A DNA stretch of 64,000 nt from JAEUMG01 sp046349315 (GTDB lineage Bacteria; Pseudomonadota; Alphaproteobacteria; Rhizobiales; Aestuariivirgaceae). The stretch spans positions 85,999 to 149,998 of the forward strand of contig JAXMCQ010000015.1 in assembly GCA_046349315.1 (NCBI GenBank), written 5' to 3'. Both the position numbers and the translations under genes were made by a program. Shown one piece after another: positions 52,426-60,951 of this stretch (the stretch's first letter is position 1; every line of letters starts with the position of its first letter). The notes under the pieces are model-generated. The model made no database searches. It worked only from the letters and a program-made list of their open reading frames with translations, and was not told the DNA's origin.

Positions 52426-53187
52426 ATGGGACTGCGCGCATATAAGACCAGGCGGGAGGCCTTGCTCCTCGCAGCCGGAGTCTGTCTGGCAAGGAGCGGC
52501 ATCGCCGCCGCCGGCACCGCGCCGTCAAGGCCGGCAGTCATCGAGCTCTTTACCAGCCAGGGTTGTTCTTCCTGTCCCGCCGCCGATGCCTTTATGGAAG
52601 AATTGGCGGCCATGCCGGATGTCATCTCGCTCAGCTACAATGTCGATTACTGGGACTATCTCGGCTGGCGCGACACACTGGCGACGCCCGCCAATTCGCA
52701 GCGCCAGTATGATTATGCCAAGGCGCGCGGCGATATGGATGTCTATACGCCGCAAATCATCTGCGACGGCCAGAGCCACTATGTCGGCAGCAACAAACCG
52801 GTCATCCTGGCGGCCATCGATCGCGTTCGCTCCGCCAAGCCCGTGAACTGGGTGCCAATGGCGATCGAGCGGCAGGGTGATGAGTTTACCGTGACCGTCG
52901 AGGCGGCGCAGAGCGGCGTCCGCAACGGAACGATCTGGCTGATGTCGGTCATGCCACGGATCAAGGTCCCGGTCGAGCGCGGCGAGAATGCCGGCCAGGA
53001 ACTCACCTATTACAACGTGGTGCGCAACATGACGCCGGGCGGCATGTGGCATGGCGAGCGCCTGTCGCTCAACCTGCCGGTCAAGGGCGTGCTCAAGGAT
53101 TGCTGCACGGCGTGCGTTGCGCTGCTCCAGACCGGCAATGTCGGCCCGATCATCGGCGCTACCCGCTGGAGCGAAGTCCAGGGGTAG
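52426..53187 (+). CDS. DUF1223 thioredoxin-like secreted protein
   Basis: 253 residues with an export signal (RREALLLAAGVCLARSG), then VIELFTSQGCSSCPAADAFMEEL with a CxxC pair, and SYNVDYWDYLGWRDTLATP and YTPQIICDGQSHYVGS, the DUF1223 family pattern. The CxxC and fold suggest a periplasmic redox role, unproven. A CC pair lies near the C-terminus (KDCCTACVALL). Confidence 0.9.
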   Translation: MGLRAYKTRREALLLAAGVCLARSGIAAAGTAPSRPAVIELFTSQGCSSCPAADAFMEELAAMPDVISLSYNVDYWDYLGWRDTLATPANSQRQYDYAKARGDMDVYTPQIICDGQSHYVGSNKPVILAAIDRVRSAKPVNWVPMAIERQGDEFTVTVEAAQSGVRNGTIWLMSVMPRIKVPVERGENAGQELTYYNVVRNMTPGGMWHGERLSLNLPVKGVLKDCCTACVALLQTGNVGPIIGATRWSEVQG

Positions 53188-53212
53188 CCCCCTCCGTGTT
53201 GGGTTTGAATAT

Positions 53213-53308
53213 GTCATTGCCGGGCTTGTCCCGGCAATCCATTTCGCCGACTTCTGGGCGCTGGAGGATCGGCCCAATGGATCCCCGGAACAAGTCCGGG
53301 GATGACAA
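53213..53308. repeat. Paired palindromic repeat of the alphaproteobacterial CCGGACTTGTCCGG type
   Basis: ATTGCCGGG-CTTGT-CCCGGCAAT (53216-53238) and ATCCCCGGA-ACAAG-TCCGGGGAT (53281-53303) with complementary loops, about 40 bases apart and flanked by TGTCA and TGACA. Such elements are widespread in intergenic DNA of Bradyrhizobium-like genomes. Nothing else is seen in 53188-53421. Confidence 0.85.
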
Positions 53309-53421
53309 GCAGATAGTTTTCGTTTCGGCGTTTTCGCGGCCGCTGTCTCGCGGGGGATGACAACCGCCCGCGCCAGTGGAAAACTGCCTCGCGACCAGTC
53401 GCAAGCGAGACATCACACCCC

Positions 53422-54717
53422 ATGCTCGACCTCCTCATTACTAATGCCACGCTTCCCGATGGCCGCACCGACATCGACATTGCCTGCACCAAGGGCAAGA
53501 TCGTCGACCTAGGTCATCTCGGGGCCGTTCCGGCTCACCGCACGATCGATGCCAGGGGCTATCTTGTCTCGCCGCCCTTCGTGGACGCGCATTTCCATAT
53601 GGATGCGACGCTCTCGCTTGGAATCCCGCGCCTCAATAAGTCCGGCACCTTGCTCGAGGGCATCGCATTGTGGGGCGAATTAAAGCCGCTCCTCACCCAT
53701 GAAGCGGTGATGGAGCGCGCCTTGCGCTATTGCGATCTCGCGGTCAGCCAAGGCCTGCTTGCGATCCGCACCCATGTCGATGTCTGCGACGATCGCCTGC
53801 TGTGCGCCGAAGCCCTCATCGAAGTGAGAAAGCGCGTCGCGCCCTATATCGATCTCCAGATCGTCGCCTTTCCGCAGGACGGCTATTACCGTTCGCCCAC
53901 GGCTGCGAAGAATCTCGACCGGGCGCTCGACATGGGCGTCGATGTGGTCGGCGGCATCCCGCATTTCGAACGCACCATGGCGGATGGTGCCGCAAGCCTC
54001 AAAGCCCTGTGCGAGATCGCAGCCAAGCGCGGGCTTCTCGTCGATATCCATTGCGACGAGACGGACGATCCGATGTCGCGCCATATCGAATCGCTAAGCT
54101 ACGAAACGCAAAGGCTGGGCTTGCAGGGCCGCGTCGTCGGCTCGCATCTCACCTCCATGCATTCGATGGATAATTACTACGTCTCGAAACTCATTCCCTT
54201 GATGGTCGAGGCCGGCGTCCATGCGACGCCCAATCCCTTGATCAACATCACCATCCAGGGCCGGCATGACACTTACCCGAAGCGTCGCGGCATGACGCGC
54301 GTGCCGGAATTGCGCAATGCCGGCATCAATGTGTCCTTCGGCCATGATTGCGTGATGGATCCTTGGTACTCATTGGGCCAGGCCGACATGCTGGAAGTTG
54401 CGAGCATGGGATTGCATGTCGGGCTTCTTACGTCCCGCGCCGACATGCGCTGGTGCTTCGATGCGGTGACCGCCAATCCGGCGCGCGCCATGCATCTTCA
54501 AAACTATGGGCTCGAGAAGAGTTCAAATGCCGATTTCGTCTTGCTGCAGGCCAAGGACCCGATCGAGGCGATCAGGCTCAAAGCGACACGATTGGCGGTG
54601 GTGCGCCGCGGCAAGGTCATCGCCGAGACGGCGGAGCTGGTGACCAACCTCCATCTCGAAGGCCGGCCGTCGCGCATTAACGGCGCCGATTACGCGCCCA
54701 AGTCGGCCGAGAGCTAG
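53422..54717 (+). CDS. codA: Cytosine deaminase (amidohydrolase superfamily)
   Basis: 431 residues. Metal-binding HFH is at 57/59 (FVDAHFHMD), the third histidine near 210 (DIHCDETDD), His 242 in GSHLTSMHS and the catalytic Asp 309 in FGHDCVMDPWYSLGQADML, a stretch closely matching E. coli CodA. It releases ammonia from cytosine to give uracil; isocytosine or related pyrimidines are possible. The RutR-type locus for uracil degradation begins about 3.7 kb further on, which fits a pyrimidine salvage role. Confidence 0.88.
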   Translation: MLDLLITNATLPDGRTDIDIACTKGKIVDLGHLGAVPAHRTIDARGYLVSPPFVDAHFHMDATLSLGIPRLNKSGTLLEGIALWGELKPLLTHEAVMERALRYCDLAVSQGLLAIRTHVDVCDDRLLCAEALIEVRKRVAPYIDLQIVAFPQDGYYRSPTAAKNLDRALDMGVDVVGGIPHFERTMADGAASLKALCEIAAKRGLLVDIHCDETDDPMSRHIESLSYETQRLGLQGRVVGSHLTSMHSMDNYYVSKLIPLMVEAGVHATPNPLINITIQGRHDTYPKRRGMTRVPELRNAGINVSFGHDCVMDPWYSLGQADMLEVASMGLHVGLLTSRADMRWCFDAVTANPARAMHLQNYGLEKSSNADFVLLQAKDPIEAIRLKATRLAVVRRGKVIAETAELVTNLHLEGRPSRINGADYAPKSAES

Positions 54718-54761
54718 GTTGCCTGCAGCTTCAATGCATTTCGTTTCAAGGGATGTAGCTG

Positions 54762-56000
54762 ATGACACGTTTAATCCTCTTCGTCTTGTTTTTGCTGCAG
54801 ATCGCGGTCGCCGCGTGGGCAGAAGTGCCGGTGCCGCAGATGATGGGCGATCGACTTCGCGCCGGCGAGCTTGCGCTGCTCGAACAGGATTTGAACAACC
54901 GCTTGGCGGTCCAGCCTAAGGATGACCAGACCCGCCTTGCCATGGGGGCGACTCAGTTCCTGCGCACGGTTGAAGGCATGGCGCAAGGCATGTATCGCTA
55001 TGGCTTGCAGGCGCCACGCGACATGCAGCGCAACCTGCCGTTCTTCCGCTTTCCCTTGCCGCGCAATCCAGCGCCCGCGGCACTCGACTACGAGAAGATG
55101 AGGGATGTCTTCAAGGCGGCCCTCATCGGGTTCGCCCAAGCGGACAGCACGCTCGCGGCGTTGGGCGACAATGATGTCAAGCTTCCGATTTCCATTGGTC
55201 TCGCCCGGCTCGATCTCAACGGTGACGGCAAGGTCGGCGAGCAGGAGGAGCTGTGGCGGGTGTTGGACGCCTCGCTGGGCGGCGGCAACATTTCACAGGC
55301 GGAAGCTGAACGCTTCATCATCACCTTTGACCGGGCAGACGCCGCCTGGTTGCGCGGCTATGTTAATCTGCTCAGCGCGCTGATTGAGTTCATGCTGGCC
55401 CATGACGGCAAGGCGAGTTTCGATGCCAGCGCCCACATGCTGTTTCCCGAGGCGGGCTTGCCCAATGCCGCACTCGAACAGCAACACCGCACGCCCGACC
55501 AGTATTTCGATATGGCCTCCATCGCGGATGTCCTTGCTGCGATCCACCTCATGCACTGGGACGTTAGAGAGCCGGAGCGGATGAAATCGGCGCTCTCGCA
55601 TCTCGAAATCATGGTAGCCATGAGCCGTGAGAGTTGGCGATTCATTCTCGCAGAGACCGACGACGAGGCTGAATGGATCCCTTCGCCAAAGCAAAAGAAC
55701 GCTGTGCTCACTGGCATAGTTGTCACTCAGCAGACCGTCGATGGCTGGATGGCATTGCTCGATGAGTTCGGCGCCGTTCTTGCCGGCAAGAAGCTCGTTC
55801 CGCACTGGCGTCTCGACAAGGGGATCAATCTACGCCGAGCGATGCTTGAGGAAAGGGTCTTCGATCCGATCCTGTGGGCCCAAGGGTCTGCGGCACTTCC
55901 CTTTCTGGAGGACGGTCCGGTGAGCGATGCTCAAACCTGGGACCGCATCATGAATATGCTCCAGGGCAACTTCCTCGGCTATGCCGTCTGGTTCAATTGA
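54762..56000 (+). CDS. Secreted protein with an EF-hand-like calcium loop
   Basis: 412 residues with a signal peptide (hydrophobic core 4-18, cleavage near AWAEV). A canonical calcium-binding loop, DLNGDGKVGEQE, lies at 151-162, preceded by a helical region. The rest is mainly alpha-helical with no recognised domain. It is followed 133 bases later by the Popeye-like gene. Confidence 0.7.
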   Translation: MTRLILFVLFLLQIAVAAWAEVPVPQMMGDRLRAGELALLEQDLNNRLAVQPKDDQTRLAMGATQFLRTVEGMAQGMYRYGLQAPRDMQRNLPFFRFPLPRNPAPAALDYEKMRDVFKAALIGFAQADSTLAALGDNDVKLPISIGLARLDLNGDGKVGEQEELWRVLDASLGGGNISQAEAERFIITFDRADAAWLRGYVNLLSALIEFMLAHDGKASFDASAHMLFPEAGLPNAALEQQHRTPDQYFDMASIADVLAAIHLMHWDVREPERMKSALSHLEIMVAMSRESWRFILAETDDEAEWIPSPKQKNAVLTGIVVTQQTVDGWMALLDEFGAVLAGKKLVPHWRLDKGINLRRAMLEERVFDPILWAQGSAALPFLEDGPVSDAQTWDRIMNMLQGNFLGYAVWFN

Positions 56001-56133
56001 GGGATCGACGCGAAAAAATCTCGCGGAAGCCTGGCCTCCGCCGCAACGCTACCTCCCTGAACCTGCTACTGGACGTTGTCCCCTAGTCATGCTTCGATAC
56101 TTTCCGGGGCGCGCGTCTTTAGGCGGGGGGACC

Positions 56134-56835
56134 ATGGAGACGTTTGCGAGCTATTTCGCGATCAGCGACATTCCCGGACATGTGTCCTATCTGATCATCG
56201 CGATTTCCTATTGCCTCAGCAACATCTACTGGCTGCGCGTCGCCGCCGTCGTCGGCCTCCTGTTTGAGATCCTGTACTTCCTGCTGACCAGCAGCGCGCT
56301 CTATGCCGGCATTGCGTGGGATTTGATTTTCATTGCGATCAATGCCTTTCACCTGGTGATCCTTACTCGCGATCGCTTCTCGATCCGGCTTGAGGACGAT
56401 GAGCACAGCCTGATCAAGAGCGCATTCGCGGGCCTGCATGACGCGCAGATCGCGCAGATCCTGAAGGCGGGCGCCTGGCGTACGCTTGAATCGGGAACGA
56501 AGCTCACGGAGGAGGGCCGGCCCGTTCACGAGCTTTTCTTCATCCAGCGCGGCCGGCTCGGCGTCCAGGCCAAGGGCACGCATGTCGCGGAGCTCGGACA
56601 AGGCTGCTTTGTCGGCGAAATCGCCTTTCTCACCGGCAATGCCGCAACAGCGACGGTGATCGCCGATGAAGAGACGAGGCTGATCGCCTTCAATCATGCG
56701 CGACTGCTGGCGGTGTGCAAGCGCGACACCCAGGTTGCGGCGGCCATGCACAAATTGATCGGCCGCGATCTCGCCAGTAAGATCGCGCGCAGCGACTTGC
56801 GTCTCGACCAGGTCGCCGTCGCGGGTCACGCCTGA
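56134..56835 (+). CDS. Popeye-like membrane protein with cyclic-nucleotide-binding domain
   Basis: 233 residues. Residues about 17-77 form three short membrane helices (SYLIIAISYCLSNIYWLRVA, LFEILYFLLTSSALYAGIAW, LIFIAINAFHLVIL), resembling the Popeye-domain membrane region. Residues about 100-225 are a CRP-type cyclic-nucleotide-binding fold (GTKLTEEGRPVHELFFIQRG, GQGCFVGEIAFLTGN) with the FVGEIAFL phosphate-binding cassette. There is no C-terminal helix-turn-helix, so it is not a CRP transcription factor. ATG 56134 has GGGGGG upstream. Probably a membrane sensor of cAMP or a related nucleotide. Confidence 0.75.
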   Translation: METFASYFAISDIPGHVSYLIIAISYCLSNIYWLRVAAVVGLLFEILYFLLTSSALYAGIAWDLIFIAINAFHLVILTRDRFSIRLEDDEHSLIKSAFAGLHDAQIAQILKAGAWRTLESGTKLTEEGRPVHELFFIQRGRLGVQAKGTHVAELGQGCFVGEIAFLTGNAATATVIADEETRLIAFNHARLLAVCKRDTQVAAAMHKLIGRDLASKIARSDLRLDQVAVAGHA

Positions 56836-56837
56836 CG

Positions 56838-57020
56838 TCACCAGCTCAGCGCGGAGTATGATCTTAATATCCGCTCGAAGAGCGGCGGCAGGCGCCGCTT
56901 CCTTCCGACCCATTGCGACCAACGCATCACCAACGTAACGAGAAGCCGGTGCGGAATGCGCGAAGCATTTTTCATAACGTCGGCAGTCCGATGCCGACCG
57001 GTCCAACCGATCTTCGACAT
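56838..57020 (-). CDS. Possible small basic protein
   Basis: A 60-residue frame with basic sequence (GWTGRHRTADVMKNASRIPH, VGRKRRLPPLFERIL) in the roughly 300 bases between the Popeye-like gene and the VOC gene. Start ATG 57020 has only a weak upstream GGG. No family recognised; it may be a chance frame. Confidence 0.3.
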   Translation of the reverse strand: MSKIGWTGRHRTADVMKNASRIPHRLLVTLVMRWSQWVGRKRRLPPLFERILRSYSALSW

Positions 57021-57137
57021 GATACACCCGATTTCAAAGCTGAAGCGAGACTGCTCCTTGGCCGTGGAATGCGCGTTGAACGCCGGGATCATCAGCGGTT
57101 CATAAAACTCCCCCGCATCGGTGTTTCGGATCCCCCG

Positions 57138-57530
57138 TCAGTCGCCTGCGACGAATTCAACTTTTATTCGATCTGGATCTTCCACAAACAGCGCGTAATA
57201 CTCCGTACCGCCATTCGCAAATGGATATTTCTCATCGTAGAGGCTGCGAATGTTGTTCTCGACGCAGTAGCGTCTTAACGCGTCAACGGCTTCCCTGCTC
57301 TTGACCTTGAAAGCCAAGTGATTAAGTCCAACACCGCAGCGATGGTAGGAGTACGATTGATACTTCTTGGCAACCTGGACAAAGGTCAGGTAGGCATCCT
57401 CGCCACTGGTGAGCGTAAACCCGCTGTCCCAATGGTCAGATACTTCGTAGCCGATTTTGGCGAGAATGTTTGCCCAGAATGCACGCGAAGCATCTAGGTT
57501 TGAGACATAGATTTCGACATGATGGAGCAT
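57138..57530 (-). CDS. VOC family (glyoxalase-like) protein
   Basis: 130 residues with the paired beta-alpha-beta modules of vicinal-oxygen-chelate proteins: MLHHVEIYVSNLDASRAFW at the N-terminus, GLNHLAFKVKSREAV in the middle and YYALFVEDPDRIKVEFV at the end. Metal ligands would be the early His, the NHLAF His and the terminal Glu. Third-position composition is a little AT-richer than its neighbours. Substrate unknown. Confidence 0.88.
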   Translation of the reverse strand: MLHHVEIYVSNLDASRAFWANILAKIGYEVSDHWDSGFTLTSGEDAYLTFVQVAKKYQSYSYHRCGVGLNHLAFKVKSREAVDALRRYCVENNIRSLYDEKYPFANGGTEYYALFVEDPDRIKVEFVAGD

Positions 57531-57632
57531 GTGTGCCTCCAGGAAGTTTGACCGATTGGAAGAAGATTGGCCTCGTCCTGCGCCACCTCATCATCATGCC
57601 CGCGACAACTGGCATTGCCTTAGCCTCGCAGG

Positions 57633-58031
57633 TCAGGGCGTGGGAAGATTTTGCGCCACCTCCCAGACATGGCCGGCAGGGTCGGCAAAGGCCGCGGTCC
57701 GGCGTCCCCAGGGGCGATCAATCGGCCCATTGAGAAGCTTCACGCCGCGTCGTGTGAGTTCCGCGCAGACCGCGTTCACGTCCGCGACATTGATGGTGAG
57801 GAGGAAGCGGGATCCGGCGGCCGGCCCGGCGACCAATGCCGGCTCGATGAGTTCCGGGGCCTCTTGCGCCTTGAGCAGGTTGATCATCAGGTTTCCGAAC
57901 TTGAGCAGGACCGAGTCCTTGTCCTCGTAGATGACCTCGCGGGCGAAGATCTCCCGATAGAAGCTCCTCGCTGCTGCGAGGTCTTCGACAAAGAGGGTGA
58001 CGACCTCGATCGCGTTCAGTGCGTTTGCCAT
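57633..58031 (-). CDS. VOC family protein
   Basis: 132 residues: AIEVVTLFVEDLAAARSFYREIF, VLLKFGNLMINLLK and DPAGHVWEVAQNLP give the glyoxalase/bleomycin-resistance fold. The start at 58031 is preferred; the frame continues 62 codons upstream through an inverted repeat. Function unknown. Confidence 0.85.
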   Translation of the reverse strand: MANALNAIEVVTLFVEDLAAARSFYREIFAREVIYEDKDSVLLKFGNLMINLLKAQEAPELIEPALVAGPAAGSRFLLTINVADVNAVCAELTRRGVKLLNGPIDRPWGRRTAAFADPAGHVWEVAQNLPTP

Positions 58032-58370
58032 GGCGATGTCCTTGCTGTCTGGCGACCAGGGTAGCGCGGTGCGCCGCGCATGGAAGCCCGTGATCGCTTT
58101 ATTGGCCAGGTGATTGCGATCATGCGGGCTTCCATGTGGCGCCGAGACATGCGGAAGGGTTCTCCCCGCCTCCTCCGTCGGCCGAACGGGAAAGGCGGAC
58201 GATGCACCCTTGTGCATGTCCGGTCGTGGATCGGATTTCGGGCCCCGATCCTGGCCTCATCTTCACGATGTCAATCAGCGGTAGGCACGGCACGTCGATC
58301 ACTTCATCCTTAGAACATATACACAACTTTGTCAAAGGATTATTTGTCGTTCCAGGATTTTACTGACAGA
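58032..58370. other. Intergenic region between VOC and RutR genes, AT-rich at its right end
   Basis: 340 bases with no gene seen. It holds the long inverted repeat at 58079-58136. Around 58310-58365 the DNA becomes AT-rich and reads leftward as TTGACA followed 17 bases later by TAAGGA, a modest promoter candidate for the VOC gene. Confidence 0.4.
58079..58136. repeat. Long inverted repeat
   Basis: CATGGAAGCCCGTGATCGC (58079-58097) pairs with the 21-base right arm at 58116-58136, with a two-base bulge, over an 18-base loop. It lies about 50 bases upstream of the VOC start. Could be a terminator-like or attachment-like structure; no T-run. Confidence 0.65.
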
Positions 58371-58997
58371 TCAATCCCTTGGCCGGAGACCGTCGAGGAA
58401 CAGCGCGGTGATAGCCGCCTGGGCGGGTGCAATGACGTCACCTTGGTCGCCGAGCACGGCGCGGATCTGCGGGTCGAAATCGGCATAATGCTGGGTCACC
58501 GCCCAGATCGCGAAGATCAGATGGCGCGGATCCATTGTCCGCAAGCGGCCCTGCCCCATCCATTTCGCCAGGATAGCCGCCTTCTCGTCGACCAGTGCCT
58601 TCAACGGACCTTTCAAGAACCCGCCGATCGCCGGCGCGCCGTTGAGGATTTCATTGGCGAAAAGCCGCGAGGCGTCGGGGTTGCGGCGCGACAATTCCAT
58701 CTTGGCGGCGATATAGCGGGCAATCTCGTCCACCGGTTCGCCGCGCTCATCGAGTGATTCGAGCGGCGCCAGCCAGTCGGCGAGGATTTTTTCAAGCACC
58801 GCGACATAGATGTCCTCCTTGCGCCGGAAGTAATAGAGGAGGTTCGGCTTCGACATGGCGGCGCGCTGGGCGATCTGGTCGACGGTCGAGCCGCGAAAGC
58901 CGTAATTGGAAAAAACCTCAAGCGCCGCGGCGAGAATGATTTCATTGTTCTGCGTTTGAATGCGCGTCTTGACGAGTTTGGGCTTGACGGTGGGCAT
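58371..58997 (-). CDS. rutR: TetR family regulator of pyrimidine catabolism, RutR-like
   Basis: 208 residues. The N-terminal helix-turn-helix IILAAALEVFSNYGFRGSTVDQIAQRAAMSKPNLLYYFRRKEDI (in part: FRGSTVDQIAQRAAM, KPNLLYYFRRKED) is the RutR signature. In E. coli RutR is released from DNA by uracil or thymine. The operator-like site at 59018-59033 lies between this gene and the divergent transporter operon. Start at 58997 has a weak ribosome binding site. Confidence 0.88.
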   Translation of the reverse strand: MPTVKPKLVKTRIQTQNNEIILAAALEVFSNYGFRGSTVDQIAQRAAMSKPNLLYYFRRKEDIYVAVLEKILADWLAPLESLDERGEPVDEIARYIAAKMELSRRNPDASRLFANEILNGAPAIGGFLKGPLKALVDEKAAILAKWMGQGRLRTMDPRHLIFAIWAVTQHYADFDPQIRAVLGDQGDVIAPAQAAITALFLDGLRPRD

Positions 58998-59017
58998 GGC
59001 CGCGATCGTCTTAATTC

Positions 59018-59033
59018 TTGATCAAATGGTCAA
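59018..59033. promoter_or_regulatory. RutR-type operator
   Basis: TTGATCAAATGGTCAA, a near-perfect dyad. It differs at one position from the RutR consensus TTGACCANNTGGTCAA. Its place in the divergent space between rutR and the ABC operon suggests that RutR represses both. Confidence 0.8.
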
Positions 59034-59094
59034 GACCGCTTAGCCTTCTTTGCCAAGCGACCCGACAAAAGAATGCGATCCCTGGGGAGGGGTA

Positions 59095-59880
59095 ATGACG
59101 GCGCCCGCCGTGATCGAGGCCCATGACCTGAGCCTCACATTCCAGACATCCGACGGCCCGGTCTATGCGCTCTCGCATGTCGATCTCTCGATCCGGGAAG
59201 GCGAATTCGTCTCCTTCATCGGCCCGTCGGGCTGCGGCAAGACGACCTTGCTGCGGGTTATCGCCGATCTCGAGCAGGCAACCGAAGGCCGGATCGCCGT
59301 CAATGGCATGAGTCCGGAGGCGGCGCGGAAAGCGCGCGCCTATGGCTATGTCTTCCAGGCGCCGGCGCTCTATCCGTGGCGTACCGTCGAGCGCAATGTG
59401 GCGCTCCCGCTCGAGATCATGGGCTTTGCATCCGATGAACGGCGGCGGCTCATTAAGGCCAATATCGATCTCGTCAATCTGGCGGGTTTCGAGCGGAAAT
59501 ATCCCTGGCAATTGTCGGGCGGCATGCAGCAGCGCGTGTCGATCGCCCGTGCGCTCGCTTTCGATCCCAAACTGCTCTTGATGGATGAACCCTTCGGCGC
59601 ACTCGATGAGATCGTGCGCGACAAGCTCAACCAACAATTGCTGGAATTGTGGAACCGCACCGGCAAGACCGTGGTCTTCGTCACCCATTCCATACCTGAA
59701 GCGGTGTTCCTGTCGACCAAGATCGTCGTCATGTCGCCAAGGCCTGGCCGGATCATCGATACGATCGAGGCTGATTTTCCGCGCGAACGCACGCTCGACA
59801 TTCGCGAGACGCCGGAGTTTCTCAAGGTCGCGCATCGGGTGCGCGAAGGTCTGCGCGCCGGGCATTCCTATGATGATTGA
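59095..59880 (+). CDS. ABC transporter ATP-binding protein, NMT1/pyrimidine type
   Basis: 261 residues: Walker A GPSGCGKTTLLR (from 43), signature LSGGMQQRVSIARAL, Walker B LLLMDEPFGALD, and H-loop VTHSIPEA. It belongs to the nitrate/taurine/thiamine-pyrimidine importer class. Strong GGGGAGGGG ribosome binding site ahead of ATG 59095. First gene of the operon behind the RutR operator. Confidence 0.93.
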   Translation: MTAPAVIEAHDLSLTFQTSDGPVYALSHVDLSIREGEFVSFIGPSGCGKTTLLRVIADLEQATEGRIAVNGMSPEAARKARAYGYVFQAPALYPWRTVERNVALPLEIMGFASDERRRLIKANIDLVNLAGFERKYPWQLSGGMQQRVSIARALAFDPKLLLMDEPFGALDEIVRDKLNQQLLELWNRTGKTVVFVTHSIPEAVFLSTKIVVMSPRPGRIIDTIEADFPRERTLDIRETPEFLKVAHRVREGLRAGHSYDD

Positions 59881-59892
59881 GAGAGTTATACT

Positions 59893-60017
59893 CCTCTCCC
59901 CAGCGGGGAGAGGAAGGGGCCCGCGCAATGCGCGGGAAGGTGAGGGGGTTCAACCCCCTCAGAACCTTCGCATACCTGTTCCCCCTCACCCTAACCCTCT
60001 CCCCACAGGGGAGAGGG
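59893..60017. repeat. Palindromic repeat cluster inside the ABC operon
   Basis: Four hairpins: CCTCTCCCC/GGGGAGAGG (59893-59913), CCCGCGC-AAT-GCGCGGG (59920-59936), TGAGGGGG/CCCCCTCA (59941-59961) and CCCTCTCCCC-ACA-GGGGAGAGGG (59995-60017). It lies between the ATPase and the first permease gene and could affect mRNA processing or relative expression. Similar units are at 7883-8020. Confidence 0.8.
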
Positions 60018-60039
60018 GATTAGGGCGGAGCGCGATGCC

Positions 60040-60951
60040 ATGAGCCAGGCTGCCGCCATAGCGCCGCCGCGCCGCCTGACTCACGCCGAGTCGAGCCTCA
60101 CGCATGCGCTCCCGGTGATCGTCATTGTACTGATCATCCTTGCCGTCTGGTACCTTGCGGCGATTCCGATGAACCGCGTCGTCGCGGAGCCCAAGTTCCC
60201 CCCTGATGCGGGGGTCGCCGATATCATCAGGATTTCCTGGGCCCTCGACCGGCCGGTCCTGCCGGCACCGCACCAGGTCCTCACCGAACTCTGGAACACG
60301 GTCTTCCTCGTAACGCCCGACAAGCCGCGCTCGCTCGTCTATCATGGCTGGGTCACGCTCTCCTCGACCTTGCTCGGCTTCATCAACGGCACCATCCTCG
60401 GCATCGCGCTTGCGGCAGCGATCGTCCAGATGAAGACCATGCGGCAAAGCCTGATGCCCTGGCTCATCGCCTCGCAAACCATTCCGATCCTCGCCATCGC
60501 GCCGATGGTGATTGTCGTGCTCGGCTCGATCGGCTTCACCGGCCTCGTGCCGAAGTCGATCATCTCGACCTATCTCTGCTTCTTCCCCGTCGCCATCGGC
60601 ATGGTGAAGGGTTTGACTTCACCGGAAGTGATGCAGCTCGATCTGATGCGCACCTATAATGCCAGCGACGCGCAGGTATTCTGGAAACTGCGCTGGCCGG
60701 CCTCGGTGCCGTTTCTTTTTGCCTCGCTCAAAGTGGCAATCGCCATTGCCTTGGTCGGTGCCATCGTCGGCGAGTTGCCGACCGGTGCACAAGCCGGCAT
60801 TGGTGCCAGATTGCTCAACGGCTCTTACTACGGCCAGACGATCCAGATCTGGGCGGCACTTTTTGCCGCGGCGATCATGTCGGCCGGGCTCGTCTGGCTG
60901 ATCGGCGTCATCGAGAAGATCACTGCGCGATTGATGGGAGCCCGGCCATGA
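60040..60951 (+). CDS. ABC transporter permease
   Basis: 303 residues with about six membrane helices and the permease EAA-type loop near ASDAQVFWKLRWPASVPFLFASLKVA. Family binding-protein-dependent importer inner membrane component (SsuC/ThiX-like). A larger periplasmic loop (about 46-105) follows the first helix, unlike the second permease. Overlaps the next gene by 4 bases. Confidence 0.9.
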   Translation: MSQAAAIAPPRRLTHAESSLTHALPVIVIVLIILAVWYLAAIPMNRVVAEPKFPPDAGVADIIRISWALDRPVLPAPHQVLTELWNTVFLVTPDKPRSLVYHGWVTLSSTLLGFINGTILGIALAAAIVQMKTMRQSLMPWLIASQTIPILAIAPMVIVVLGSIGFTGLVPKSIISTYLCFFPVAIGMVKGLTSPEVMQLDLMRTYNASDAQVFWKLRWPASVPFLFASLKVAIAIALVGAIVGELPTGAQAGIGARLLNGSYYGQTIQIWAALFAAAIMSAGLVWLIGVIEKITARLMGARP

